Shown here: positions 9,301-16,941 of the stretch, one piece after another
Position numbering within the stretch: position 1 is the first letter of the stretch
Layout: every line of letters starts with the position of its first letter
Assembly (NCBI RefSeq): GCF_016653355.1
Contig: NZ_NHSK01000312.1
Location: forward strand, 1-38,777
DNA: 38,777 nt
DNA from: Rhodoplanes elegans
Lineage (GTDB): Bacteria > Pseudomonadota > Alphaproteobacteria > Rhizobiales > Xanthobacteraceae
Reading direction: 5' to 3'
The notes under the pieces: generated by a model
Told to the model about the DNA's origin: nothing
Databases searched by the model: none
Seen by the model: the letters and a program-made list of their open reading frames with translations, nothing else
Program-made: the position numbers and the translations under genes

Positions 9301-9843
9301 ATGTCCGCTGACGCCCTCACCATCCGGCCCGCGACGCCCGCCGATTCGACGGGGCTCGACGAGTTGCTCGCCGCGAGCTACGCGACGCTGCTGGCCGGCC
9401 ATTACGACGCGGAGACGCTCTCCCGCGCGCTGGCGCCGATGTCGCGCGCCAATCCGCGTCTCATCGACAGCGGCACGTATTACGTGGCCGAGATTTGCGG
9501 AACAGCTACCGAAGCGTCCGCGGCGCAGCCGGCGGCCCGTCTCGTCGCCTGTGGCGGCTGGACGGCCGAGCAGCCCGGCACCGGCACGGCGGCGCCCGGC
9601 GAGGCGCACATCCGGCATTTCGCCACCCGGCCCGACTGGATCGGCCGCGGCGTCGGCACGCGGCTGCTCGCCCACTGCATCAACGAGGCAGCGGCCCTCG
9701 GACGGACCACCCTCACCTGCTTCTCGACCCTCAACGCCGCGCCTTTCTATAGGCGCTCCGGATTCGTCACGCTCGGGCCGCTCGACGTGACGCTGACGCC
9801 GGGCGTGATCTTTCCGGCGATCCTGATGCGGCGGACGGGCTGA
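9301..9843 (+). CDS. GNAT family N-acetyltransferase
   Basis: The 180-residue protein starts at ATG 9301 with the usual T-I-R-P-A-T-P-A-D opening. An upstream GTG in frame at 9223 lies inside repeat C and is rejected. The acetyl-CoA loop is W-I-G-R-G-V-G-T-R-L-L near residue 116, preceded by the H-I-R-H-F-A-T-R-P strand; the terminal N-A-A-P-F-Y-R-R-S-G-F motif is also present. The acceptor substrate is unknown. The gene appears monocistronic. Confidence 0.85.
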   Translation: MSADALTIRPATPADSTGLDELLAASYATLLAGHYDAETLSRALAPMSRANPRLIDSGTYYVAEICGTATEASAAQPAARLVACGGWTAEQPGTGTAAPGEAHIRHFATRPDWIGRGVGTRLLAHCINEAAALGRTTLTCFSTLNAAPFYRRSGFVTLGPLDVTLTPGVIFPAILMRRTG

Positions 9844-9882
9844 CGACAGCAAAGACGCCTGCAGACGCCCGACCGTCGCCCG

Positions 9883-10002
9883 TCAAACGCCCGGCCTGCC
9901 CTTGCAGCGGCGGTGGCCGTCGCCGGCCATCCAGTCGTCGATCTCGTCGAACTGCCGCACCCCCACCGGCCGCTTGCGCGGCACTCTCGTTATCTGTCGC
10001 AT
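9883..10002 (-). CDS. Possible small basic protein
   Basis: A 39-codon minus-strand frame opens with ATG 10002 (M-R-Q-I-T-R-V-P-R-K-R-P) and contains F-D-E-I-D-D-W-M. The alternation of basic and acidic blocks looks more protein-like than the surrounding shadow frames, but the ribosome binding site is weak and no family was recognised. It may be spurious. Confidence 0.25.
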   Translation of the reverse strand: MRQITRVPRKRPVGVRQFDEIDDWMAGDGHRRCKGRPGV

Positions 10003-10212
10003 CACTGTTCCACACCGGTCTTCGAACCGAAAAACGCACGGTCCGCCAAAACGTGACGCCCGCCGGGGGGCGGGCGTGTTCGGTCTCGTATATGGGGGCT
10101 CACGGCGTCTTTTCGACGGCACGGCGCCGCAACCCTGCTGCGCACTGCCCGCCGATTTCTTAATCGAGCGAAGATGCAATCTGTGATTGCGCCAGCTCCG
10201 AGCAGTCCGGCC

Positions 10213-10279
10213 TTAACCCCTGGTTAACCATCTCTCTTCACGTTGCGTTAACCATCCTTCTCAACCCTTTGTTAACCAA
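10213..10279 (+). promoter_or_regulatory. CtrA-type box plus phased half-sites
   Basis: A full TTAA-N7-TTAA site spans 10213-10227 (spacer CCCCTGG). GTTAACCA then occurs at 10223, 10247 and 10271, exactly 24 bases apart, the first two extending to TTAACCAT. TTAA-N7-TTAA and TTAACCAT are the known CtrA recognition patterns in alphaproteobacteria. The array ends about 65 bases before the TPR-glycosyltransferase start, a position suited to control of its promoter. Confidence 0.65.
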
Positions 10280-10344
10280 GCCGCTGTTTCGATCGTCTGC
10301 GACGGCCCGGACCGACGCGGACCCGGCGCCTCGGAACGCGCGCC

Positions 10345-11892
10345 ATGGCCCCTCGAAAATTCCCGCCGCCCCGCCCTGCCGTGATCGCCGCCGTGCGGCT
10401 GCAGGAGGCCGGGCGGATCGCCGAAGCCGAGCACGCCCTGATCGCCGCGCTGCGCGAGGACCAAGCGGACTTTTACGCCCTCCACCAGCTCGGCCTGATC
10501 TGCTGCGACCGCAAGAACTTCGCCGACGCCGTGCTGCTGCTCGCGACCGCGGTGGAGCGGCGGCCCGACTCGCCCGAGGCGCTGTGCAATCTGGCGCTCG
10601 CGCTGCGCGGGCTCGATCGGCTCGACGAGGCGGTCGCCGCCTGTGACGCGGCGCTGGCGCTCGACCCGGACCACGCCGCGGCCCACCACAACCGCGGCAA
10701 CACGCTGCTCCACCTCGACCGGCCGGCCGAGGCGGCCGCCGCTCACGCGCGCGCCGTGGCGCTCGACCCGAACAATGCCGAGTCGCTCTACGGGCTCGGC
10801 AACGCGCTGCGAGAGCTGCACCGCTTCGACGCCGCGATGGAGTGTTACGAGAAGGCGCTGGACCTCGCACCCGGCCGCGCCGACATCCGCTTCAACGTCG
10901 CGCTCCTGAGCCTGCTGATCGGCCGGCTGCGCGAGGGCTTCGCCGGCTACGCCCACCGGCTGGAGAAGCCGGAATTCGCCGAGCTGCGCGGCCGCTTCGC
11001 GGCGCCCGCCTGGGCCGGCGAGCCGGTGGAGGGCCGCACCGTGCTGCTGCATCCCGAGCAGGGCGCCGGCGACGTCATTCAGTTCGTCCGCTACGCACCG
11101 CTGCTGGCGGCGCGCGGCGCCCGGGTGATCTGCGCCGTCACGGCACCGCTCAAGCCGCTGATCGACAGCCTCGCCGGGCCGTCGATCGAGGTGACGGTCT
11201 GGGACCGAACCGCCCCGCCGGCGCACGACCTGCACTGCCCCTATCTCAGCCTGCCACACGGTTTTGCCACGACCCTCGACACGATCCCGGCCGCCGTTCC
11301 GTATCTCGCCGCCTCGCCGGCCCGCATCGCGGCGATGGCGGAGCGGATCGCCGCCGCGGTGGCCGCGGCCGGGCGGGCGGACGCCGCAGGCGCCCCGGCA
11401 GACGGGCCGAGGCTGCGGGTCGGCCTCGTCTGGGCCGGCAACCCGGCCTTCGCCAACGACCGCCATCGCTCGATCCCGCTCGCGACCCTGGCCCCGCTGC
11501 TGGCGCTGCCGGGCAGCGACTTCGTCAGCCTACAGAAGGACTTGCGGGAGGGAGATGAAGCCCTGCTGCAGCAGCACGGGGTGGCGCAACTCGGCCCGGA
11601 CCTCGCCGATTTCGCCGCGACGGCGGCGGCGATCGAAAACCTCGACCTGGTGATTGCGGTCGACACCGCCGTCGCCCATCTGGCCGGCGCGCTCGGAAAG
11701 CCGGTGTGGATCCTGCTGCCGTTCTCGCCGGACTGGCGGTGGCTGACCGGGCGCGCCGATTCGCCCTGGTACCCGACCGCCCGGCTGTTCCGGCAGCCGG
11801 CCCTCGGCGACTGGGACAGCGTCGCGACGGCCTTGTGCGAGGCCCTTGGCGAGGCCCGCGCGGCGGACCGGCCGGCGGCAGCAAGTTCCTGA
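10345..11892 (+). CDS. TPR-glycosyltransferase fusion protein, FlmG-like
   Basis: The 515-residue protein has about five tetratricopeptide repeats over residues 12-200 (for example the A-H-H-N-R-G-N-T-L and S-L-Y-G-L-G-N-A-L helices). A GT9/GT-B-like half follows, with G-L-V-W-A-G-N-P near 363, H-R-S-I-P-L shortly after, and the nucleotide-sugar motif V-D-T-A-V-A-H-L-A-G at about 439-448. Caulobacter FlmG has this architecture and glycosylates flagellins in a cell-cycle-dependent manner. The CtrA-type array directly upstream and the flagellar genes 2.3 kb downstream support a similar role, but no flagellin gene is in the window. Many TPR-GT proteins have other or unknown acceptors. The ATG at 10345 gives the expected start of the TPR domain. 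Confidence 0.85.
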   Translation: MAPRKFPPPRPAVIAAVRLQEAGRIAEAEHALIAALREDQADFYALHQLGLICCDRKNFADAVLLLATAVERRPDSPEALCNLALALRGLDRLDEAVAACDAALALDPDHAAAHHNRGNTLLHLDRPAEAAAAHARAVALDPNNAESLYGLGNALRELHRFDAAMECYEKALDLAPGRADIRFNVALLSLLIGRLREGFAGYAHRLEKPEFAELRGRFAAPAWAGEPVEGRTVLLHPEQGAGDVIQFVRYAPLLAARGARVICAVTAPLKPLIDSLAGPSIEVTVWDRTAPPAHDLHCPYLSLPHGFATTLDTIPAAVPYLAASPARIAAMAERIAAAVAAAGRADAAGAPADGPRLRVGLVWAGNPAFANDRHRSIPLATLAPLLALPGSDFVSLQKDLREGDEALLQQHGVAQLGPDLADFAATAAAIENLDLVIAVDTAVAHLAGALGKPVWILLPFSPDWRWLTGRADSPWYPTARLFRQPALGDWDSVATALCEALGEARAADRPAAASS

Positions 11893-12046
11893 ACGATCTG
11901 CGGCTTTTGGCCCCGATCACGGTTCGGTGTGACGGCCACCGCGGCCCTCGCGGCGGCGCCGCCGAGCCGTTAGCCTGCGCGCGGCGACACGGCCGCACGA
12001 CGGCCCGACCTCATCACGAACAACGTGCACTCCAGAGGAGACCCCC

Positions 12047-12772
12047 ATGTCCTTCCATCGTCGTCAGTTCCTCGTCGGCGGCGCGGTCGCGGCCGCGGCC
12101 CTGCTCGGCCCCCGCGTCGCCTTCGCCCAGACGGCGGCACCGTCCGGCCCGTTCAAGCTCGATCCGCTGCCCTACAAGAATGATGCGCTGGCTCCGCACA
12201 TCGATGCGAAGACCATGGAGATCCACCACGACCGCCACCACCAGGCCTATGTGAACAATCTCAACGCGGCCGTGAAGGACCACAGCCAAGTGGCTCAGGT
12301 GCCACTGAAAGACATTCTGGCGAAGCTCGGCGAGATGCCCGAGGCGATCCGCACCGCGGTGCGCAACAACGGCGGCGGGCACGCCAACCACACGATGTTC
12401 TGGCAGGTGATGGGGCCGAACGGCGGCACCCCGTCCGGCGCGCTCGCCGAGGCGATCCAGCGCGACCTCGGTGGCCTCGACAAGCTCAAGAGCGACTTCA
12501 ACGGCGCCGGCGGCCGGGTCTTCGGCTCGGGCTGGGTGTTCGTCACGGTGACCCGCGACGGCAAGCTCGCACTCGAATCGAAGCCCAACCAGGACACGCC
12601 GCTGATGGACGGCAAGATGGTGCTGTTCGGCAACGACGTGTGGGAGCACGCCTATTACCTCACCTACCAGAACCGCCGGCCCGACTACCTCGCCGCGTGG
12701 TGGAACGTGGTGAACTGGGGCAAGGTCGGCGAGCGCTACGCCGCCGCCACGGCCGGCACGCTGGCGATCTGA
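12047..12772 (+). CDS. sodA: Tat-exported Fe/Mn superoxide dismutase
   Basis: The 241-residue enzyme converts superoxide to peroxide and oxygen. Metal ligands appear as His60, His115, Asp197 and His201 (in E-I-H-H, A-N-H-T and D-V-W-E-H). Gln182 in N-Q-D-T-P-L favours the manganese-type active site. Unlike typical cytoplasmic SodA (about 205 residues) it has a 27-residue leader with twin Arg5-Arg6 (H-R-R-Q-F-L), a hydrophobic core and A-F-A before Gln, so export of the folded metalloenzyme by Tat to the periplasm is likely. A ribosome binding site (AGAGGAG) precedes ATG 12047. No partner gene is apparent. Confidence 0.92.
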   Translation: MSFHRRQFLVGGAVAAAALLGPRVAFAQTAAPSGPFKLDPLPYKNDALAPHIDAKTMEIHHDRHHQAYVNNLNAAVKDHSQVAQVPLKDILAKLGEMPEAIRTAVRNNGGGHANHTMFWQVMGPNGGTPSGALAEAIQRDLGGLDKLKSDFNGAGGRVFGSGWVFVTVTRDGKLALESKPNQDTPLMDGKMVLFGNDVWEHAYYLTYQNRRPDYLAAWWNVVNWGKVGERYAAATAGTLAI

Positions 12773-12915
12773 CGGCTCCTAGCGCCCCACGGAGCGCGGA
12801 GCGCCGTGCATATTTCGGCGATGGCGAGTCCCGTCGCGGCGGGACTTGCTTTACACTCGTGCTCTAGATTGGGTGGATGGGATGCGGCCCGGCGCCGCGA
12901 AAGAGCGAGGTTCCG

Positions 12916-13344
12916 ATGTCGAGGGGTCCGGCCGTCATGCCGTGGTTCGCACGCGGGTCTCTCGGACGAGCATCGGTGTCCGGACGAGCATCGGCCGCGG
13001 CCGTGCTGGTTCTACTGGCCGGCGCCGCCCTGCCCGGCTCCGCCGCGGCCCAGACCGCGGTGGGCTGTGCGCCGTACTGCGACTTCCGCCACTATTACGG
13101 CACCTACACCTACGACTACGTCCAGCGCGGCGTGTACTGCGCCCCGGTGTGCGACGCCTTCGGCAACTGCGTGCCGGCCAAGACCTGCGTGCGCGCCCCG
13201 AACGCGATCCCGAGCACCGCGACCGTGACCTACATCGACCCGACCATCGCGACCCCGGGCGCCGTCGGCCCGCGCCGGACGGTGCGCTCGACCGCGGCCC
13301 GCTCCGCCACGGTCCGGGTGCGGCCCTACCGGCCGCAACGCTGA
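12916..13344 (+). CDS. Hypothetical exported Cys-containing protein
   Basis: The 142-residue product starts at ATG 12916 after GCGAGG; ATG 12937 and upstream GTG/ATG codons are alternatives. A basic N-terminus and a hydrophobic Ala/Leu-rich segment end in A-A-A-Q near residue 47, indicating secretion. The mature part begins with a Cys- and Tyr-rich block (six Cys in about 40 residues, with H-Y-Y-G-T-Y-T-Y-D-Y), followed by a basic, Thr/Arg-rich tail. Three disulfides could form in the periplasm. No family was recognised. It is followed on the other strand by dksA. Confidence 0.7.
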   Translation: MSRGPAVMPWFARGSLGRASVSGRASAAAVLVLLAGAALPGSAAAQTAVGCAPYCDFRHYYGTYTYDYVQRGVYCAPVCDAFGNCVPAKTCVRAPNAIPSTATVTYIDPTIATPGAVGPRRTVRSTAARSATVRVRPYRPQR

Positions 13345-13428
13345 CGCTCGCACGCGGTCGAGACCACGAATCGGATCCGCTGGCCCGAACCGCCGAACGC
13401 CGCGCTTGGCGACGTGGGGAGAACTGAA

Positions 13429-13451
13429 AACGCCCCGCGGAGCGGGGCGTT
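13429..13451 (-). terminator. Intrinsic terminator of dksA
   Basis: A 10-bp stem (AACGCCCCGC with GCGGGGCGTT) and 3-base loop lie 44 bases past the dksA stop. On the minus strand the stem runs into TTTTC, as in a rho-independent terminator. It may also stop convergent transcription from the exported-protein gene. Confidence 0.75.
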
Positions 13452-13494
13452 CGGGGCCGTGTCGGCCGTCGGTCGGCTGTCCTTCGCGCGATGA

Positions 13495-13911
13495 TCAGTC
13501 GTCGCGATACACCCGCTCGCGCCGCTCGTGCCGCTCCTGCGCTTCGAGCGACAGGGTGGCGATGGGGCGCGCCTCGAGGCGCTTGATGGAGATCGGCTCG
13601 CCGGTCTCCTCGCAGTAGCCGTAGGTTCCGTCCTCGATCCGCTGCAGCGCGGCGTCGATCTTGGCGATCAGCTTGCGCTGGCGATCACGCGCCCGCAGCT
13701 CGATCGCCCGCTCCGTCTCGGACGAGGCACGGTCGGCGAGGTCTGGATGATTCTGGTTCTCGTCCTGCAGGTGCTGAAGTGTTTCCTTCGCTTCCCGCAG
13801 AATATCGTCCTTCCATGAGAGCAGCTTGTTCCGGAAATACTCGCGCTGCCGCTCGTTCATGAAGGGTTCTTTGTCCGTAGGTCTGTAGATCCCGTTCGTC
13901 TCCAGGCGCAT
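13495..13911 (-). CDS. dksA: RNA polymerase-binding transcription factor DksA
   Basis: The 138-residue protein acts in the secondary channel of RNA polymerase and works with ppGpp in the stringent response. It has the coiled-coil arms (about residues 25-90), the acidic D-x-A-D-R-A-S tip region at 58-62, and the C-terminal finger Y-G-Y-C-E-E-T-G-E-P-I. Only one of the four classical zinc cysteines remains; the later positions read A-R-P-I-A-T and A-Q-E-R-H. That degenerate form is usual in alphaproteobacteria. The opening M-R-L-E-T-N-G-I-Y-R-P supports ATG 13911. dksA next to flagellar genes is a common order in this group. Confidence 0.93.
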   Translation of the reverse strand: MRLETNGIYRPTDKEPFMNERQREYFRNKLLSWKDDILREAKETLQHLQDENQNHPDLADRASSETERAIELRARDRQRKLIAKIDAALQRIEDGTYGYCEETGEPISIKRLEARPIATLSLEAQERHERRERVYRDD

Positions 13912-13990
13912 GACACGCTCACTCCCACGCGGCCATCCCGTTTCCTTCCGGATCGACTTCTATGGTCGAGTCATCGGCGGATGCGCACGC

Positions 13991-14019
13991 TATATACAAG
14001 CGTTGCGACATAACGACAA
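13991..14019 (-). promoter_or_regulatory. Candidate sigma-70 promoter of dksA
   Basis: On the minus strand TTGTCG, a 17-base spacer and TATATA form a good housekeeping promoter about 80 bases before the dksA ATG. The surrounding 13912-14227 stretch (316 bases) is AT-richer than average and holds no recognised gene. Confidence 0.55.
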
Positions 14020-14227
14020 CAACAGATTGGATTAATCCGGTCGCTCTTCGATCAGTAAAGTATACATCGGTGCGGCAAGGAGAAGCGCCGTCGCGCGGCG
14101 CTGCGGAGCGCATCCGCGATACCGCCCGGCCCGCGTTCGCAGCAGGATTGAGTTACCACCGTCGCGCGAATTATTTCGCGATGCGGCGAATCGGCTCGAT
14201 GCGTCCCAGGGTGCTTCCGGACCGCCG

Positions 14228-14647
14228 TCACACGCTGCCGAGCGGCTTGAGCTTCGCGAGCTCGACCTCGACCCGAAGCTCGATCTCGGCGAGGACGCCG
14301 TCGAGGCCGGGATCGCCGGTGGTCTCCTTCAACCCGGCCGCGATGGCGGCGAGCCGGCCGAGGATGGCGGGATCGAGATTGCCGGAGAGGAGCGCGAGCT
14401 TCATCTCGTCGAGCACGTCGAGGGCGGAGCGGCCGCGCACCACGGCGCGGCGGCGCCGTTCGGTGGCGTCCTCGACGCCCTGCAGGGCGAGCAGCGCGTC
14501 GATGCCGGTCAGCGTGCGGGCCGCACCGCTGGCCGAGGGCCCCTGCGGCCCGTCGGTGTCCGGCAGCGAGAAACGGCCGGTCCCGGTGCGCCGGACCGTG
14601 GATCCGGGCGTCGTCGAGGCGGGTCCAGTGGGGCCGGTGATGCGCAT
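14228..14647 (-). CDS. fliX: Flagellar assembly regulator FliX
   Basis: The 139-residue product matches FliX: M-R-I-T-G-P start, a disordered Gly/Pro/Ser N-terminal third, the conserved core with L-D-A-L/I-D-A-L-L-A-L-Q-G near residue 50 and R-R-R-R-A-V-x-R-G-R-S-A-L-D, and a helical C-terminus (G-D-P-G-L-D-G-V-L-A-E-I-E-L-R). In Caulobacter, FliX couples early basal body assembly to the sigma-54 activator FlbD. It is divergent from flgI, as in relatives. ATG 14647 fits the family start; the longer frame to 14695 is not needed. A CtrA-type site lies 65 bases upstream. Confidence 0.88.
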   Translation of the reverse strand: MRITGPTGPASTTPGSTVRRTGTGRFSLPDTDGPQGPSASGAARTLTGIDALLALQGVEDATERRRRAVVRGRSALDVLDEMKLALLSGNLDPAILGRLAAIAAGLKETTGDPGLDGVLAEIELRVEVELAKLKPLGSV

Positions 14648-14711
14648 GGTCCGTCGAGTCCTCCGAGACTCGCGACGTGTCGAGGCTCGCGACAATTCAG
14701 CGCCACGATGG

Positions 14712-14726
14712 TTAACGCCTCGTTAA
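14712..14726. promoter_or_regulatory. CtrA-binding site between fliX and flgI
   Basis: TTAA-CGCCTCG-TTAA is an exact TTAA-N7-TTAA site; on the minus strand it extends to TTAACCAT. It lies 65 bases before fliX and 165 before flgI. CtrA control of fliX is known in Caulobacter, so the orientation toward fliX fits. Confidence 0.75.
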
Positions 14727-14840
14727 GGCTCGGCAATTCCTGCCGGGTCGACCCCGACGACGGCCCTTTCCTTCCTGCCCCGGGCGTCGGGCGCCGAAAC
14801 TTTCGGCAATGATTTCAACAGTTAACAAATCCCCACCGGC

Positions 14841-14856
14841 TGGCACGCTCCTCGCA
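14841..14856 (+). promoter_or_regulatory. Candidate sigma-54 promoter of flgI operon
   Basis: TGGCACGCTCCTCGCA carries GG at 14842-14843 and GC at 14854-14855, separated by exactly 10 bases, with the TGGCAC element intact. It ends 35 bases before the flgI ATG. Rod and ring genes in Caulobacter use sigma-54 with FlbD, which FliX controls. Confidence 0.72.
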
Positions 14857-14891
14857 GAGCCTTTTCCGTCACGCCGTCCGAGGAGCATGCG

Positions 14892-16007
14892 ATGCGGACC
14901 CTTCTCCACTGCGCACTGGCCGCGATCACGCTCGCCGCGACCCTCTTCGCAGGGCCGCCGGCCGGTGCCACGTCGCGCATCAAGGACCTCGCCAATGTCG
15001 AGGGAGTCCGCCAGAACCAGCTGATCGGCTACGGCCTCGTCGTCGGCCTGCAGGGCACCGGCGACACCATCAACAACTCGCCCTTCACCAAGCAGTCGCT
15101 GCAGGCGATGCTCGAGCGCCTCGGCGTCAACATCCGCGGCCAGACGCTGCGCACCGGCAACGTCGCCGCCGTGATGGTGACGGCGAACCTGCCGCCGTTC
15201 TCGACCCAGGGCACCCGGGTCGACGTCACCGTTTCGGCGCTCGGCGACGCCAAGAGCCTGCAGGGCGGCGTCCTGGTGATCACCCCGCTGCTCGCCGCTG
15301 ACGGTAATGTCTACGCGGTGGCGCAAGGCTCGCTCGCGATCGGCGGCTTCATGGCCGAGGGCGAGGCCGCCAAGATCGTGCGCGGCGTGCCCACCGTCGG
15401 CCGCATCGCCAACGGCGCCATCATCGAGCGCGAGATCGACTTCGCGCTGAACCGGCTCACCCAGGTGCGGCTCGCGCTGCGCAACCCGGACTTCACCACG
15501 GCCAAGCGCATCGCCGCCGCGATCAACGACTTTCTCGCGATGCCGGTGGCCGAGCCGATCGATCCGTCGACCGTGCAGCTCACGGTGCCGAAGGAGTACA
15601 CCGGCAACGTCGTCGCCATGCTGACCGAGATCGAGCAGCTGCAGATCGAGCCCGACCAGCTCGCCCGCATCATCGTCGACGAGCGCTCCGGCATCATCGT
15701 GATGGGCCGCGACGTGCGCGTCTCCACCGTGGCGGTGGCGCAGGGCAACCTCACCGTGACGATCACCGAGTCGCCCGAGGTGAGCCAGCCGGCGCCGTTC
15801 TCGGAAGGCCGCACCGTCGTGGTGCCGCGGACCAACGTCACGGCGAACGACGACGGCCACAAGCTCGCCGTGGTGCGCGAGGGCGTGTCGCTGCAGCAGC
15901 TGGTCGACGGGCTCAACGCGCTCGGCATCGGCCCGCGCGACCTGATCGCCATCCTGCAGGCCATCAAGGCGGCCGGCGCCATCCAGGCCGACCTGGAGGT
16001 GATGTGA
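14892..16007 (+). CDS. flgI: Flagellar P-ring protein FlgI
   Basis: The 371-residue protein builds the periplasmic P ring around the flagellar rod. A signal peptide (residues 1-26, ending A-G-A) precedes the very conserved S-R-I-K-D-L-A and N-Q-L-I-G-Y-G-L-V-V-G-L-Q-G-T-G-D start of the mature protein. The conserved L-x-x-L-V-x-x-L-N-x-L-G and D-L-I-A-I-L-Q-A-I-K-A-A-G-A end is also present. Length is normal. ATG 14892 follows CGAGGAGC. Its stop overlaps the next start (TGATG), so it heads a tight operon. Confidence 0.97.
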   Translation: MRTLLHCALAAITLAATLFAGPPAGATSRIKDLANVEGVRQNQLIGYGLVVGLQGTGDTINNSPFTKQSLQAMLERLGVNIRGQTLRTGNVAAVMVTANLPPFSTQGTRVDVTVSALGDAKSLQGGVLVITPLLAADGNVYAVAQGSLAIGGFMAEGEAAKIVRGVPTVGRIANGAIIEREIDFALNRLTQVRLALRNPDFTTAKRIAAAINDFLAMPVAEPIDPSTVQLTVPKEYTGNVVAMLTEIEQLQIEPDQLARIIVDERSGIIVMGRDVRVSTVAVAQGNLTVTITESPEVSQPAPFSEGRTVVVPRTNVTANDDGHKLAVVREGVSLQQLVDGLNALGIGPRDLIAILQAIKAAGAIQADLEVM

Positions 16008-16456
16008 TGAGCACGGCGAGCATTCCCGCTTCGGCCGCGCTGACGGCCGACCAGATCAGGTCCGGCGTCCTGCCGGTGTTCGCCGGCGGCACCAGCCGGA
16101 CGGCCCCCGCCAAGACGCCGAACGAGAAGGCCTGGACCCAGGCCCAGGACTTCGAGGCGATGTTCCTCAATCAGATGATGCAGACGATGTTCACCGGCGT
16201 CGGCGAGGACGGCCCGCTCGGCAACGGCCCAGGCACCGGCATGTGGCGCTCGTTCCTGATCGACGAATACGCCAAGTCGACCGTCAAGGCCGGCGGGATC
16301 GGGATCGCCAAGCAGGTCTACGAACAGCTCCTGCACCAGCAGGAAGCCGCCGCGGCGCGCGGCGCCGGCGCGGCCGCCGCCTCCTACGCGGCCACGACCA
16401 ACGCCACCACCACCGCCATTCCGACCACCGCGAAGACCAAGGGGAGCGTCCAATGA
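16007..16456 (+). CDS. flgJ: FlgJ N-domain-like rod-binding protein (CheL type)
   Basis: The 149-residue protein carries the rod-binding domain at about 40-110: A-Q-D-F-E-A-M-F-L-N-Q-M-M-Q-T-M-F, then W-R-S-F-L-I-D-E-Y-A-K and the G-G-I-G-I-A-K motif. It acts as a rod-capping or rod scaffold protein in the periplasm. The muramidase half of enterobacterial FlgJ is absent, as is usual in alphaproteobacteria, where it is often called CheL. The tail is Ala/Thr-rich. The start is ATG 16007, sharing a base with the flgI stop; its own stop overlaps the next gene (ATGA). Confidence 0.88.
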   Translation: MSTASIPASAALTADQIRSGVLPVFAGGTSRTAPAKTPNEKAWTQAQDFEAMFLNQMMQTMFTGVGEDGPLGNGPGTGMWRSFLIDEYAKSTVKAGGIGIAKQVYEQLLHQQEAAAARGAGAAAASYAATTNATTTAIPTTAKTKGSVQ

Positions 16457-16941
16457 CCGACCAGGCCGCCGCCGTCCAGGAGACCCCGCCGCGTGCGATC
16501 ACGTCCGTCGACGAGGCGCGCGACGTGATCCGCATGCTCGACGAGACCATCACGGCGCTGGTCGAGGTGATCGAGGAGGAGGACCGGCTGGTGCGGGCCG
16601 GCAAGCTGGCCGACGTGGCGCGGCTGTCGCCGACCAAGACCAGCCACGCACGACGCTATCTCGCCGGCAGCCTGCGGCTGCGCGACAGCCTGCCCCGGCT
16701 GCGCGGCGAGCTCGGCGGCGAGCTCTCCGTCGTGAAGGCGCGCCATGCCGCCTTCCAGGACCGGCTGCAGAGCAACCTGACGGCGCTCGCCACCGCGCAT
16801 GCGGTGTCCGAGGACATCGTGCGCGGCGTCGCCGGCGAGCTCACCCGCACCGCCAGCCCGCAGACCTACGGCGCCTCCGGCCGCACGCCGATGCCCGATC
16901 CGCGCCACGTGAGGCCGCTGGCGGTCAGCCGGACGCTGTGA
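16453..16941 (+). CDS. FlgN-like flagellar export chaperone
   Basis: The 162-residue protein is nearly all helical. Its long amphipathic helices at about 20-60 (the L-D-E-T-I-T-A-L-V-E-V-I-E-E-E-D region) and 85-125 resemble FlgN, which binds the hook-filament junction proteins FlgK and FlgL before export. Sequence conservation in this family is low, so the call leans on position after the flgJ-like gene and on fold. The start ATG overlaps the upstream stop. The stop TGA at 16939-16941 doubles as the target duplication of the adjacent IS remnant. Confidence 0.7.
   Translation: MTDQAAAVQETPPRAITSVDEARDVIRMLDETITALVEVIEEEDRLVRAGKLADVARLSPTKTSHARRYLAGSLRLRDSLPRLRGELGGELSVVKARHAAFQDRLQSNLTALATAHAVSEDIVRGVAGELTRTASPQTYGASGRTPMPDPRHVRPLAVSRTL

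Larger units (their letters stand above)
9844..10344. other. Intergenic region upstream of TPR-glycosyltransferase gene
   Basis: The 501 bases hold a possible small minus-strand gene (9883-10002), a GC-rich hairpin at about 10057-10078 (ACGCCCGCC/GGCGGGCGT), an AT-richer promoter-like stretch around 10160-10200 and the CtrA-type sites at 10213-10279. Nothing else was recognised. Confidence 0.5.

Noticed and set aside
10213-10279. GTTAACCA repeats read as plasmid-type iterons or a replication origin
   Set aside because: Only three units, no AT-rich unwinding region, DnaA box cluster or rep gene. The CtrA motif explains them better.
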